DNA of 64,000 bases, from NCBI GenBank assembly GCA_009103225.1, contig RHPI01002503.1:566624-630623 (forward strand), given 5' to 3'. This document shows, in pieces, positions 13,393 through 24,521 of this stretch. Each line of letters begins with the position of its first letter. The stretch's first letter is position 1. This DNA is from Chlorokybus atmophyticus (lineage: Eukaryota > Streptophyta > Chlorokybophyceae > Chlorokybales > Chlorokybaceae). The notes under the pieces were generated by a model. The model was not told the DNA's origin. It searched no databases and was given only the letters and a program-made list of their open reading frames with translations. The translations under genes and the position numbers were made by a program.

Positions 13393-16300
13393 GCATCTGG
13401 GCTCTCCCATGATCAAGGTGATCAAGCCACCGTGAAGGACCTACTGAAGAAGGACTCCAGCATACAGGATGCAGTGTTTGGCGTGTTGTACACGCTGTCA
13501 AAAGAGAAGTACGCCCAGTCGAGGAAGTTCGCCATCGCGGCAATCATCCTCGACTTTGTTCAGATGGTGGTGTTCATGATTGGCGCGCCCTTCCCATGGC
13601 ACTTCAACACCGACAATGTCTTATTCAAAGTCGTGAACTACATCCAGCTGAACAATCCCCTCGTTGCCCTCGGGTACTGTCTCCTTTGCTTTGTTCCTTA
13701 GCAAGAAGCAGCGACCTGCACTGCATATTTGTCTGCATGTCTATATCTACGGTGTCATCTTGTATGTCACATTTGCAGACAAGTACAGACAATGTGCTGA
13801 CAAGTACATGTGTGCACGTGCGCATCTGAGCGCTTGTGCGGTTTGCCTGCTGGGTGGGGTTTAGTTGTTGAGGGAGCGGCAACTTGTGATGCTCACAGTC
13901 TGCTGCTTGTTGTGCAGGTACCCATACTTCTTGGTTGTATTTCTTCTGTTGTCCTTGATGTTGGTAGCGAGTGCGGCAATGTGTGTGTTCGTGGCGCACA
14001 ACTTCAAGACGGGGCACTTTCCTTTTGTATGGCCGATCAAGGTGCTGCGATTCTTCATCAGCATCTTCTTCAGCGTGTTCTACATATCCTCGCTCAACAC
14101 CTTCATGGTGGCCTTCGATGCCAAGATCAAAAACCTGCCGCTCGGGCAGCTACCTTACCTAGAAGCCTTCCCCACCAAACACATCTTTGACACAGGCAAC
14201 CTCATGCTGTCGGGCTTCGGCATCCTCATGTGTGTTGTCTTCTTCGTCATTGCGCTGCTGCTGGAGCTGGCCAACTCCGAGCAAGACCCATTGACAAACA
14301 ACCTCCTCGGAACGCCTGACTCAAAAGAGGGCACCATCCTGTTCCTGCTCAAGACGCTGATGACAATCGTGGCCACACTGGTGTCGGACCCCGAGTACAT
14401 GAAGATCCAGGCATTGGTGCTGTGCCTAGCTTCCTGGTTGATACAGTACAGGCAGCTGCGCTGGGTGCCCTGCTACTCTCCTTTCATCAACCGGCTGCGC
14501 TCCGCCCTCTTCTCCTCCCTTGCGATGCAGGCCGGCGTGCTCATCCTGCTCGTGTTCTTCCCGTCCGCCTCCACCGAGCTCACCATCGTTATGGCCGTCC
14601 TCTCGATGCTGGCGGTGCCTGCTGGCTGGTACGCCGCCAATGCACGGTTGAAGAGGTCTATCAGTGTTGCCAGCAAGTTCCTGAACAAGCCCGTCAAGGC
14701 CCCTGAAGACGACGAGGAGGAGTATATCCATGAGTTCAGGGACCCTCAGGAGGTGGAAATCTGCTCGCGATGCCTGCAGGTAAGAGGACCCAACAGTCAC
14801 CGCACTGGAGAGAGCCGCCGTTGAACTTTGTTTTGTTATTTAAACTGCATACCCATCTGTCCGGTTCGTTGCTGCCTTACAGGAGGATCAGCGTAAGCGC
14901 AAGCGGGTGATGATTCCCAATGAGGCCCAGCTCAATGCCGCCGAATTGATCCTCCTCACAGGACTGACGCAGTTCCCCGACTCCGCGCTCCTCCACATAA
15001 TCTATGCTTCTTTCTTGATAAGCCTTCGCCACAACAACTCCCAGGCTCAGTTCCACATGGAGCGGGCCCGAAGCCTCAACCCCGGTGCCAGAGAGCGGTT
15101 CATGATATTTGTAAGGGACAGGGAGCGAAAGCACTCTGCGCAGAGCGAGAGCACGGGGGAAGCGAGCATGGACCTGGTCTCGTACGTTGAATTTCAAAAC
15201 AATTATAACCTCAGCCTCGCGTCTCACAGGTAATATAGCATCAGCCCTCCCCCCTTCCCCCCCCACCCCCCACCCCCACACNNNNNNNNNNNNNNNNNNN
15301 NNNNNNNNNNNNNNNNNNNNNNNNNNNNNNNNNNNNNNNNNNNNNNNNNNNNNNNNNNNNNNNNNNNNNNNNNNNNNNNNNNNNNNNNNNNNNNNNNNNN
15401 NNNNNNNNNNNNNNNNNNNNNNNNNNNNNNNNNNNNNNNNNNNNNNNNNNNNNNNCCACACCCCCGCCCACACACGCACGCACACGCACACACCAGAGAG
15501 AGATGCTTGCGCATGTGTACGTGTGTGTCTGAGAAAGACCACCTGTATGGTCTCTCGCTCAACTACGCACACACGCACGTCAGCTTGATGGCATGATAAC
15601 GGTCTGGTGCATGTAGGCTGGCGCTGAAGGCGACACGGCGTTTCTGGCGGGTTGTCATCGGCCATGACGTGACATTCAGAGCGCTGTCGTCGGCGTTCAA
15701 CAACATAGACTCTGCGGAGAGCAAGGCCAACAAGGCGTACCGCGCGGTGCTGGAGCGGTACCCGCGAAGCGTGAAGCTGCTGCGGTCGTATGCATGTTTC
15801 CTGGAGGAGGTGCGCAACGACCCGTGGGGCGCGCGCAAGTACTACAATGAGGCGGACAGGCAGGAGGAGGCGCTGGCGCAGGCCAACCAGGAGGCGGGGC
15901 AGGGCGGCGAGGGCCGCATTGATGACAGCAAGGACGGCATTGTGGTCATCAACAAGGTCGGCATCATCCAGTTTACCAACAAGGTCACGCTGAAACTGTT
16001 CGGGTACAAGAAGGACGAGCTCTGGGGGAAGAACGTGCGAATCCTCATGCCTCAGGTAAGTGTTGACTCAATTGTGACTGACCTTCAGTTGACATAATGC
16101 CCGTGCCTTACGTCGGCTTCCTCCTCTCATGTCTCAGCCATACTCCGGACAGCACGACAGCTACATCACCGCCTACAACACCACGGGCAAGGCTAAAATT
16201 ATCGGCACCACGCGCGCACTGGAAGCAAAGCACAAGGAGGGCCACACGTTCCCGGTCGCCCTATCGGTCACCAAGGTGGAAACCAACGGTGATACTTCCT

Positions 16301-19300
16301 TCACGGGCGTGTTGCGTCCTGTCGAGGACGGCGACACGGCTACTGTCACGCTGTCATTACCTAACTGCACGGTCCAAGCCGTCAACAAGGTCTTCTCCAA
16401 CATGTTTGGGTACAAGGTTGGCGACATTGTCGGGAAGAACATCCGCAAACTCATCGCGCAGCGCCACCTTCCGGCGTTGGCAAATGTTAGAGAATATCTG
16501 GCACAGTTTGAAATACCAACTGATGAGAACGGTGAAGTTGCTGCTGCGAAAAAGTCCAAACTGGACGCCGTGCACAAGTCAGGTGATGAGTTTCCGATAT
16601 CAATGGAAGTAGTGGCCAGACAGGGAGAGGCAGCAGACTCGGGCCTGTTGGAATTGCGGATTCAATCGCTGAATGATCAATTGGGCATCCTGACAATTGA
16701 CGTGCGGGGCCAGATTGTGTCCGCCAACAAGCAAGTGTGCGCGATGTTTGGCCACAGCGAAGAGGGTCTCCTGGCCATGAACGTGTCGCAAGTTATGCCG
16801 CTGCCTTACTCGAGATTTCACTCGATGTACTTGAGAAGGTTTGCTGCGACCGGGAAGGGCAGCAGCCGTGTGATAGGTACTGTAGGCCGCACTGTCATGG
16901 GCCTCCATCGCGACGGCAGCACCTTTGCGATGGCTCTGGAGGTGAGAGAGATTAGGGACGAAATCACCAATGCGCGCTTGTTCTCCGGACGCATCACCTT
17001 GGCCGACCCTCGCCGCCGCGATGTCAACCGCGTGGATTCGATAACCACATTTGACGGTGACATCAAGAGTGCCTCCGAGTCATCGATAGATATGCTGGGC
17101 AGCGCTTCCACAGAGCTTGAAGGGATGTACGCTGTGGACATTCTGGACTTCCCTGATGGCGAGAGGGTCCCCTTGAATGAGCGCTTGGCCAAGCGCATGC
17201 AAGAATTGCGGGGGGTTGCATGCTGGACAGCGCAAGCAAAGCAAGCAAACGGCAGCTCTGTACCTGTCTCAGTTGTCATAGAAGAGGCCGAGTACGATGC
17301 TGAGCCTGTTGTCTCAGCCCAGTTGTGGGCTTTGTCTTTGCTGGAGGGCGTGATCGGCATCAATGACCTCGGAGTGATCACGCAAGCAAACAGAGGCGTA
17401 GAGCTTATGTGCGGTTATAGCAATCGTGAGCTCGTCGGCAGCAATGTCACCAAGCTCATGCCGCCTGAAGTGGCTGCCGAGCACGGGAACTACCTGGCGG
17501 CATATAAGGCGACAGGCAAGAAGAAGGTTATCAACATGCGGCGTCCCGTCATGGCCGTCCACAAAGACGGTTCCTCCATCTGCATTGACTTGGAGGTGGC
17601 TGAAGTCGGCCGCGCAACCGCCGGCCTCGCAGATGGCACCGTGTATATTGCACGCCTAGTGGTGGGCCAGCCAGGGGAAGAGGCTCTTGCAGCTGCCAAC
17701 AGCAGCAGCAAACCTGGCGGCCTCGCTCGCGGTGTTAATGACCGTCTTATGCGGGCTTCAGAGTCCGAGGATGCGGTGCGCAAACGTCCAGCACTCGCCA
17801 ATCTACCCAGCCCCAACGCCGAGCGAGCGCAAGTAACGCACAAGCAGCAGCTGATGCCAGCACCGAGATTGCCGGGAAGGAGCTCTCCTTCATTGAACGG
17901 GCTTCCATTGATATCGGATGGAGGCGTTGCGCGCATGGGTGCGCACCTGCCCTACGCTTTGGAGGCGTTTATAAAGGACCGTATGGACGACATACCGGAC
18001 GCTCTGCCGGATAAACATTCTCCACCTGCAGGCGACGCAGTTGAAGGTCCACTATCACCTGGAAGGTCATTGCAATCTTGCGCAACAGGCAATTTAGCTC
18101 GCATACCTACTGCTACTTTGCAAACTCACGCGCCCGCTGTCTTGCAGAAAGGCTGTACGTTTCTCGTTGACCGACGATGATGCTGACGATGGTCCAACAA
18201 CCAAAGCATGTACGTCGGTGTCAATGTAACCTCCAGTGCTCACGGTCTGTGGCAGTGAATTGCTGATCGGCTCCATGCAACAGCTCCAAGAGATGACAAG
18301 GAAAGAGAGCTGCGGCTGGATGCGCTATGCGAGGAACCAAACCCAGCAAGTCCCACTGTTGACGAGAGCGAGCGTATGTCTGCTGTTGACCCCTCTGAGG
18401 TGAGCACTGCACAGAGACGCGTATGAGATCAAACAGAGCAACCGCTCAGCAAGGGCACTCCCAATGAGGACTATGTTTTCGTTTTTCAATCCCAGGTGAC
18501 GGACTCCGAGTACGACAGCAAGGATGGAGGGGGAGCCAACTTCCAGAGGGCTAAGCGATATCGCTCCATTCTCAAGCTAGTCAGCAACAGCAAGATGAGA
18601 GGCGCGATCGCCGCTCTGGTTTTTCACACCCGCATCATCGCAATTATCCTGGTGCTATCGCATGTCGTCTGCTTCGCTGTCATGCGCACAGAGACGCAGA
18701 GTCAGATGAATCTTGAAAGCCAGATCAAGGTTGTGGGCGACGCCACAGTCTACACGCAGCGCGTGGCCATATATTAACGCACAATTGAACACTATGCAAA
18801 CGACTTGCTGCAGAGTAATGCGACTGTAGCCGTTGTTGGCGACAACGAACAGAAGATGACGAAAGCTCTTGATGCACTTGAAGTAGTCCTAAACGGGATG
18901 TACCTGGGGTTTAAGAAATTGAAAGAGCCTGACAGCCAGCCGTTGAGAAGGCTATTCGATGACCCCATTCTCAACATCACCGAGCTCGCCGACACAACTC
19001 CCCCGCGTTACAAACACATGTTGTACGGGCTCTGGGATGCGGCCAAGTTCTACTTGCAAGCAGGGAGACAGGTGGCCACCCCACACAACCATACGCATGA
19101 CGAGGACACGGCTGCATGGCAGTATGTAATGACGAACGTACCTGTGATCTGCCCGGCCTTTGTAGATGCGCAGTACGACGTAGCCGATCGTACCACGCAG
19201 CACGTTGTGCGAGTGCAGCACATCCAGACTGTTGTCTACGTTTTAGAGGGAGGCTTTGTCTGCGTGCTGACGGTGGTGTACCTTTGGACTCTCCTTCGGC

Positions 19301-20949
19301 GCGTGGCGGAGGAGCGGATTGCCCTCTTCACAGTCTTCCTCTTTGTTCCTCGCCCCATCGTGCGCTCTCTCGCCTCGCGTCCCATCTCAATGAGCACGGA
19401 AGAGAGCGATGATGAAGCCTCCGACCACGAGTTCCAGAACAAGCAGAACGTTGGCAAGAAGAATGACGATGACAACATAAACCTTGACGCGGCTTCTCCC
19501 AGCAACAACGGTGCTGCAGCCGACAGCAACGATCTTGAGGCCATCAAGCAGAAGGTGCGGCGCGGATTCAAGACCAATGCGGTTGTACCTATGACAAACA
19601 TGACAAAGAGCATATCGCTGAACAGCCGGCAGCGGAAGCTTCGAAAGCTCAACAGCAGAGGCGCCGACTCATACAGATTCCTGATTCCATCAGCGGGCTT
19701 CGCGCTCTTGACTCTCGTAAGTTTCATTGTAGGGACATTAGTCCTGAGAGCAAACAAAGCGCCCCTTGCCGACACAAATGGCGCACAGATGGCGTCCTAC
19801 CTCAAAACAGCCGTGCGCTTCTACGCCCAGGTGAGGCCATCTGCACACATTGGCTCACTCACTCGCTCAATGTCTAAGATTGGAGAAGAGTCGGCATGCA
19901 ACACTCAAGCACTGCATGCAGACAATTGTCATCACATCTGAAGTAGACAGTGTCATGCAGTCGCAGCCTTGAAGCCCGGCTGGACCACTATATAGAGAGC
20001 TTTAGTGTTACAGCGTTGCTGTGCCATAGTGCGGACAAGCTGTGCAGATGATTTACCTGTTTCAATGGACAGGAGCTTGTGCTGGCACAGACCAACGGCA
20101 ATGCTGCTGGGCTGCCAGAGCTCCGGCAGCTGCTTAATAGCACAGCCAACGAGCTGCAGCACTACCACGAAGCACTGCTCTACGGCGACCGGAAGCTTGG
20201 TCTCAGCGGAGCGCTCTACCGCTACAAAGCCAACATCAACCTGGTAGGCAACCAAGCAAGCTGGCTTCAAGCTTGGTAGGCAAGTTGCCTACCAAGTGTT
20301 TGCTGGGTAGCTTGCCACTCTTATCTTACTTGTGTCTCTGCACAGCTTTTCGGCCACGGGTGCTTAGCGGCTAACCCTGCCAACTGCTACAACAGCACCG
20401 ATAAGTGGTACAGCGTCACAAACAACGGGCTCGACGGACTCGTCTACTATTACATACAGCAGGCGGAGCTGCTGAGCGAAGATGCTGACGCTGATCTCAA
20501 CTGGGACAATGAGCGCTTCCAATTTCTATGGTGCGCACCTGCTGCCTGTTGTTAAGTGGATGCCAGTTGACCTGTGCGTTGAATGGAGCATGCATGCAGG
20601 GTCGTTGGCACTAACATTCTAACTGACGCGTTCGACACATACTTGAACAACTACTATTCAACCATTCAAGTTCGCTCGCAAACCAATCTTGTGGTTCAGG
20701 TGACTAGTCGCTGTTCTATTACGTATCTGTCTTTCAAAACAACTTTACTCATATGACGTATCTGCACTGCAGATCATGATATTTGTGGCAATCTGTCTGG
20801 GACTCTGCGGCACCTACCTGTATTATCTGAAGCCTTTCTTCGAGCGCACCCATGTCGAGTCCAAACGTGTGGCCGAACTGCTCTCGCAACTGCCTACCAC
20901 AATCAAGATAGAGCAGATCATCCAGGAAGCGGACTCCAGCAAGCAGTAG
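13393..20949 (+). CDS. Tiny-macrocysts-like multi-PAS membrane protein (in-frame stop)
   Basis: Eleven exons: 13393-13673, 13918-14779, 14883-15229, 15617-16055, 16138-18154, 18284-18399, 18496-19830, 20073-20243, 20346-20530, 20600-20699 and 20773-20949. They stay in one frame (2010 codons). The order is: FGVLYTLSKE motif and about eight hydrophobic segments; the helical block AYRAVLERYPRSVKLLRSYA; then at least four PAS units, the first and best with DGIVVINKVG, GYKKDELWGKNV, LMPQPYSGQHD and KEGHTFPVALS. C-terminal hydrophobic segments flank an extracytoplasmic-looking domain. This is the TmcB/TmcC architecture, common in protists and chlorophycean algae and possibly sensory. Anomalies: TAA at 18775-18777 inside exon 7 with the frame open on both sides, and 174 Ns (15282-15455) in intron 3. 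The start is unresolved; the frame is open back to ATG 13333, but an upstream exon is possible. Confidence 0.82.
15282..15455. other. Assembly gap (174 N)
   Basis: A run of N lies in the third intron of the PAS gene. The left flank is C-rich (CCCCACCCCC) and the right flank is CA-rich, so a low-complexity repeat probably stopped sequencing. Coding frames on either side are unaffected. Confidence 0.95.
20272..20296. repeat. Perfect hairpin in a PAS-gene intron
   Basis: CTTGGTAGGCAA (20272-20283) is followed, after one base, by its exact reverse complement (20285-20296). It lies 28 bases inside the intron that starts at 20244. Another GGTAGGCAACCAAG copy sits at the donor itself, so the donor could pair with the hairpin. 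A function is not implied. Confidence 0.7.
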
Positions 20950-23519
20950 CTTTCTGTTTGTTAGTCTGACCCTCACCATTTGCTAAACGTGCTGCGTACC
21001 TGTAGTGTAGGTGATAGCAAGAATATGCAGCAACCGAGAAAAACATTGAGCCGCGCAGCAGCTCAAGCTATAGGGTTAGACGAATGTGATGCACAGTTGT
21101 GTAATAAGAGCAACGCACAGTTGCTTAACAAGTGTAGATTTTGTAGACTACGTATAATCTGAACTAGAGTGGATGTAACACGGCCACCAGCCATGCATGC
21201 AACGTCATTGTACTATGCACATCATACCAGCGCAATGACAATCTGAACTTCTCAATCAGTTGGACTGCTCGGAGGTTACTGTTTGTTATTGTGCTGTATG
21301 ACCATGTGACCTCACTGTATACAACAACCAGAGGTAGCAGTACCTGAGGTTTCTAGCTGTGGCCATGCTGTGCGCAAGCATATATGTCACAACCATGTCG
21401 AAAACCCTGTTGGGTATTGTTGACCTACCAGTTGACATTGCCACAGTACGGCATGTCTCCAAGCGGCTGAAACATAGGAGACGTCCCATTCCCTCACCAC
21501 GAAGTTGATGGCGACCGTGTTGTGCGGCCGGCACACGGCGCGAGCAGAAGCGTGCGCGGGAAAGCCTTGCTGCAGCTGCCAGAGGAAGCTTGTTACTTCG
21601 AACATGAACTTAAACGACTAACCTGGCGACTGCAAGTATGACATGTAGCCTGTGCGGGCTGCAATACATGTGGAGAGCAGACACGGAGTCTGTGTAAACA
21701 AGGCAGTAGTGCGTATGTCAAACGTCAGCTGCAATGCAGACCATGTTACAAACGTCTGCAGCGGCTGCATTGCGGGCACCAATGCACTGCCACCGGCAGG
21801 CAAACCGTTGAAGCATGCACGTCAAGACCACATGCTGAAGCTAGCCTAGCTATAAGCAACAAACACCATCTGCAAGCTTTGAGTCGTGACAGGTGCAATC
21901 TGGACATGGAGAAACTCAACATGCACACGGTCACTTTTAAGCAACTTAGAGACCCAGTCAGGCAGCACAGGTGGAAGTAGTGTGACACCAGCGAGAAGTG
22001 CATGGTCAGCAGCAAACGCATACCTTGCTCGCCAACACAGACGCAGCAAATGTGCTCGGCAACGCTGGGCTCATCCACTGCGGTACACAACAATCCACGG
22101 AACACTTGTGTGCCCCGGGCTGTCAGTTCGTAGTGCAATGGTAGCAGAGCGTACCAGGTAGTACTTTTGCCCTAGCCTCTGCGCACGTAGCAGCACCCGC
22201 AACAAGCGTTCAAGCCATCCCTCGCCCCATCCGGACAGACCGCCACCCTGACCAGCACCGCCGCGGCCGCCACACAGACTTAAGTGCGCAGTGAAGCTTG
22301 AAGTACACCGTCGGCATGCATGCAGCTGTCAAGAACCGCTGCAGCCTCTGCAGCAAGCATGTTTGAGGAGAAGCACCAGGCCGCGGCAGCGGAGGCGGCA
22401 GCTTGGGCGGCGGCAGACTCTTGTTCTCCGGCCTTCAGCCCCCTGGTAACTGGTAGGCGCCTGGGGCTGGTTTGAATAGCAAATGACTGCTTGCTCGCCA
22501 CATGTGCGTGCAGTCAGTGAGGACGGTTGGCAGTCTTGTTCCGCGAAGCCCAGCCCAAATCCCAGTTACACCAGTTGCTTGCGGGATGCTGAAAGGTGTA
22601 TGCATGTGACGACCGTAACCATAGTATGGCTTGTATTAGTGTGGTACGTCCTGCTGAGTTGGCTGCTGCTAGACAGCGCGACAACGATCACATATGAGTT
22701 TGCAGTCACTGGATCAGCTTCAAGCTAATTGCAGTCCAGGACGTTGCTGATTTGCTTGGCCAGCAATCTCAGTCTCACAAGTTTCACTGTTGACAACATT
22801 GCGTACAACGCACAACAAGCAGTGAGTGAATGCTGGAAGCATGCGTGTCGTGCAATCTCAAGCATGTGCACCTGGCAGTCACCTTTGTTAACGATCCGTG
22901 TTGCCAGCGACAGCCCTATGCTTGTACCGTGCCTACCAGATTGTCTTCAGCAAGTAGCTGCAGCGAGCAGTGTTCCACGCCGTGTTACAGCATATGCCTG
23001 GCGTTGATGAGGCTCAGGTACCGTACGCACAGTCTGTACTGAGCTTGAGCAACACACCACTAATCAACAGCAACGTGTCCGTCATACTAGCACATTGTTG
23101 CGTTCATTCAGCTGAAATCGACACTCACAATGTTGCTGGGTGCTGTGGCCATTGAATGTACCACTTGTACCACTTCTGTGCTAGGATCCCTGGTAAGTTC
23201 AATAGCTCTGCACAGGCATCACTTGCTCGGCGCAATTTACTACACAACAGCTCGAGCAGTTGCTTTTGCTTGTTGCTCAGATAGATAGATGGATAGAGAT
23301 ACGAAAATTTACGACAAGCAACGCCTACAAGAGACAGTGCCAGCATGTTCAATAACTGAACAGTGCACTGTACACTACTTACAAATTGTTGCTATATACA
23401 CAAGCCTCCGTGCGCTTCGGTTACAATTCAGACCAAGCAGACAAGGGCTATCGCAAGCTATCGCAAGCTGAGACACAGCAGTCAACCGGTGCGTCAACTC
23501 CTTAAAACCTCACTCACTG
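20950..23519. other. Intergenic; possible unrecognised minus-strand gene at about 22.2-21.3 kb
   Basis: Most of this stretch shows no clear gene. On the minus strand a few adjacent open segments have good splice borders and protein-like composition. One is near 22130-22030 (contains ARGTQVFRGLLCTAVDEPSV, donor gtatgc). One is at 21803-21622 (LQTFVTWSALQLTFDIRTT, donor gttagt). One is near 21600-21500 (HASARAVCRPHNTVAINF, donor gtgagg), followed by a short exon PLGDMPYCGNVNW ending at a gtaggt donor. I recognise no family and could not complete a model. Confidence 0.3.
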
Positions 23520-24417
23520 CTACTGGGCCACCAGAGACTGCAGTTCGGGGTGTCGACGCAGGTATGTGTCCTGCATATGTTTGAGAACATGCATAACTAG
23601 ATTTCACAGAATATCCAAGATTGTCACAGAGCAATGAGGACATACGCCAATGTAGCTGCAGCTTGGGATGACCCGGAAGCCTTGGTCTCCGCAGTACTCA
23701 AAGGCAGCGGCCGCCAGACGATCCGCAACGCGACGCCCTCGCATGGACGGTGGTACATACGTGTGCGCCATGTCCATCACCTGCAGCGTTACACGAAGAT
23801 TGACAGAACAGAAGAAGCAGTCAATGCCCCTTGCATACAGACTGTGTGCGCTTACGCACAGACAGACTGTAAATGTTGTTTTTGCTGCTTTTAGTGCTTT
23901 GGTTCGTTGACATAGTCCGCTTGTGCATACGCATCCTTGCAGCATCTGGCGCACAAACAGCAACGCACAACAGCCCCAACACTTCTCACTGCCAACTGAG
24001 GCAATGTAGTAGTCAGAGCATGTATGGTTTTGCATTCTGTGTGCGAATGCTCAAGACAGCGAGGGAACACATGCCAACCGCGAGAGCCAAGCTCTTGAGT
24101 GTAGCAAACGTCAAGCAAAGTAAATAGCGGCTCACAATTTCTTTGCATTGTCCGTCGCATGCATGTGGACAGAAGCAAGCATAGCACACCTTCTGCTGCG
24201 GAAGAAAGCTGTACTCCAATACAGCAAGCTCTTCTCCGCTGCCTAGCGCAAACCGGCGCCTGTCAGCCTCGTGCCGCACTTGCTGCTCCTCCTGCTGCTG
24301 CGCTGCAGCGCCAGCGCTGGCCATGGCTCTCACAGCCACCCTGCTCCTAACAGCGCTCCTGCCAGGCAACAACCCTGACCCTAACAACCGCAACCTTGTC
24401 GACGCCGTCGCCGACAT
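23520..24417 (-). CDS. Small GNAT-family N-acetyltransferase (NATD1-like), possibly organellar
   Basis: Three exons: 24417-24190, 23780-23646 and 23570-23520, giving 137 residues. The core has the compact acetyltransferase layout: RRFALGSGEELAVLEYSF, then MDMAHTYVPPSMRGRRVADR (the acetyl-CoA loop, here R-G-R-R-V-A), then GFRVIPSCSYI, and a final DTYLRRHPELQSL. This is characteristic of the small GCN5-related family PF14542 (human NATD1, bacterial YjdJ type). The first 35 or so residues are rich in Arg, Ser and Ala and lack acids, like a transit peptide, so plastid or mitochondrial targeting is inferred. The frame is open upstream of the chosen ATG, but the family core begins well after it. 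The substrate is unknown. The gene is divergent from ALG6, with about 100 bp between start codons. Confidence 0.85.
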
Positions 24418-24521
24418 CGCCGCGTTTGCCAGATTGCGCTCAGGCTGCGCTGTGAAGGCGCTGCCGTTGCTGCCGTTGCCGGGCAGTGGTGCCGCCTGCG
24501 GCGGCGGGGAGAGGCGGGACG
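24418..24521. promoter_or_regulatory. Bidirectional promoter, GNAT / ALG6
   Basis: Only 104 bp separate the divergent start codons at 24417 (-) and 24522 (+). The interval is GC-rich with no obvious TATA box. Both transcripts must start here or inside the opposite gene. Shared promoter use is inferred from spacing alone. Confidence 0.55.

Noticed and set aside
18775-18777. TAA reassigned to glutamine, as in some green algae (Ulvophyceae)
   Set aside because: Fumarase, the SET protein, the PAS gene itself and NUP35 end at expected C-termini with TAG or TAA, and no other gene has internal TAA or TAG in a conserved region. One isolated stop is better explained by mutation, error or a mini-intron.
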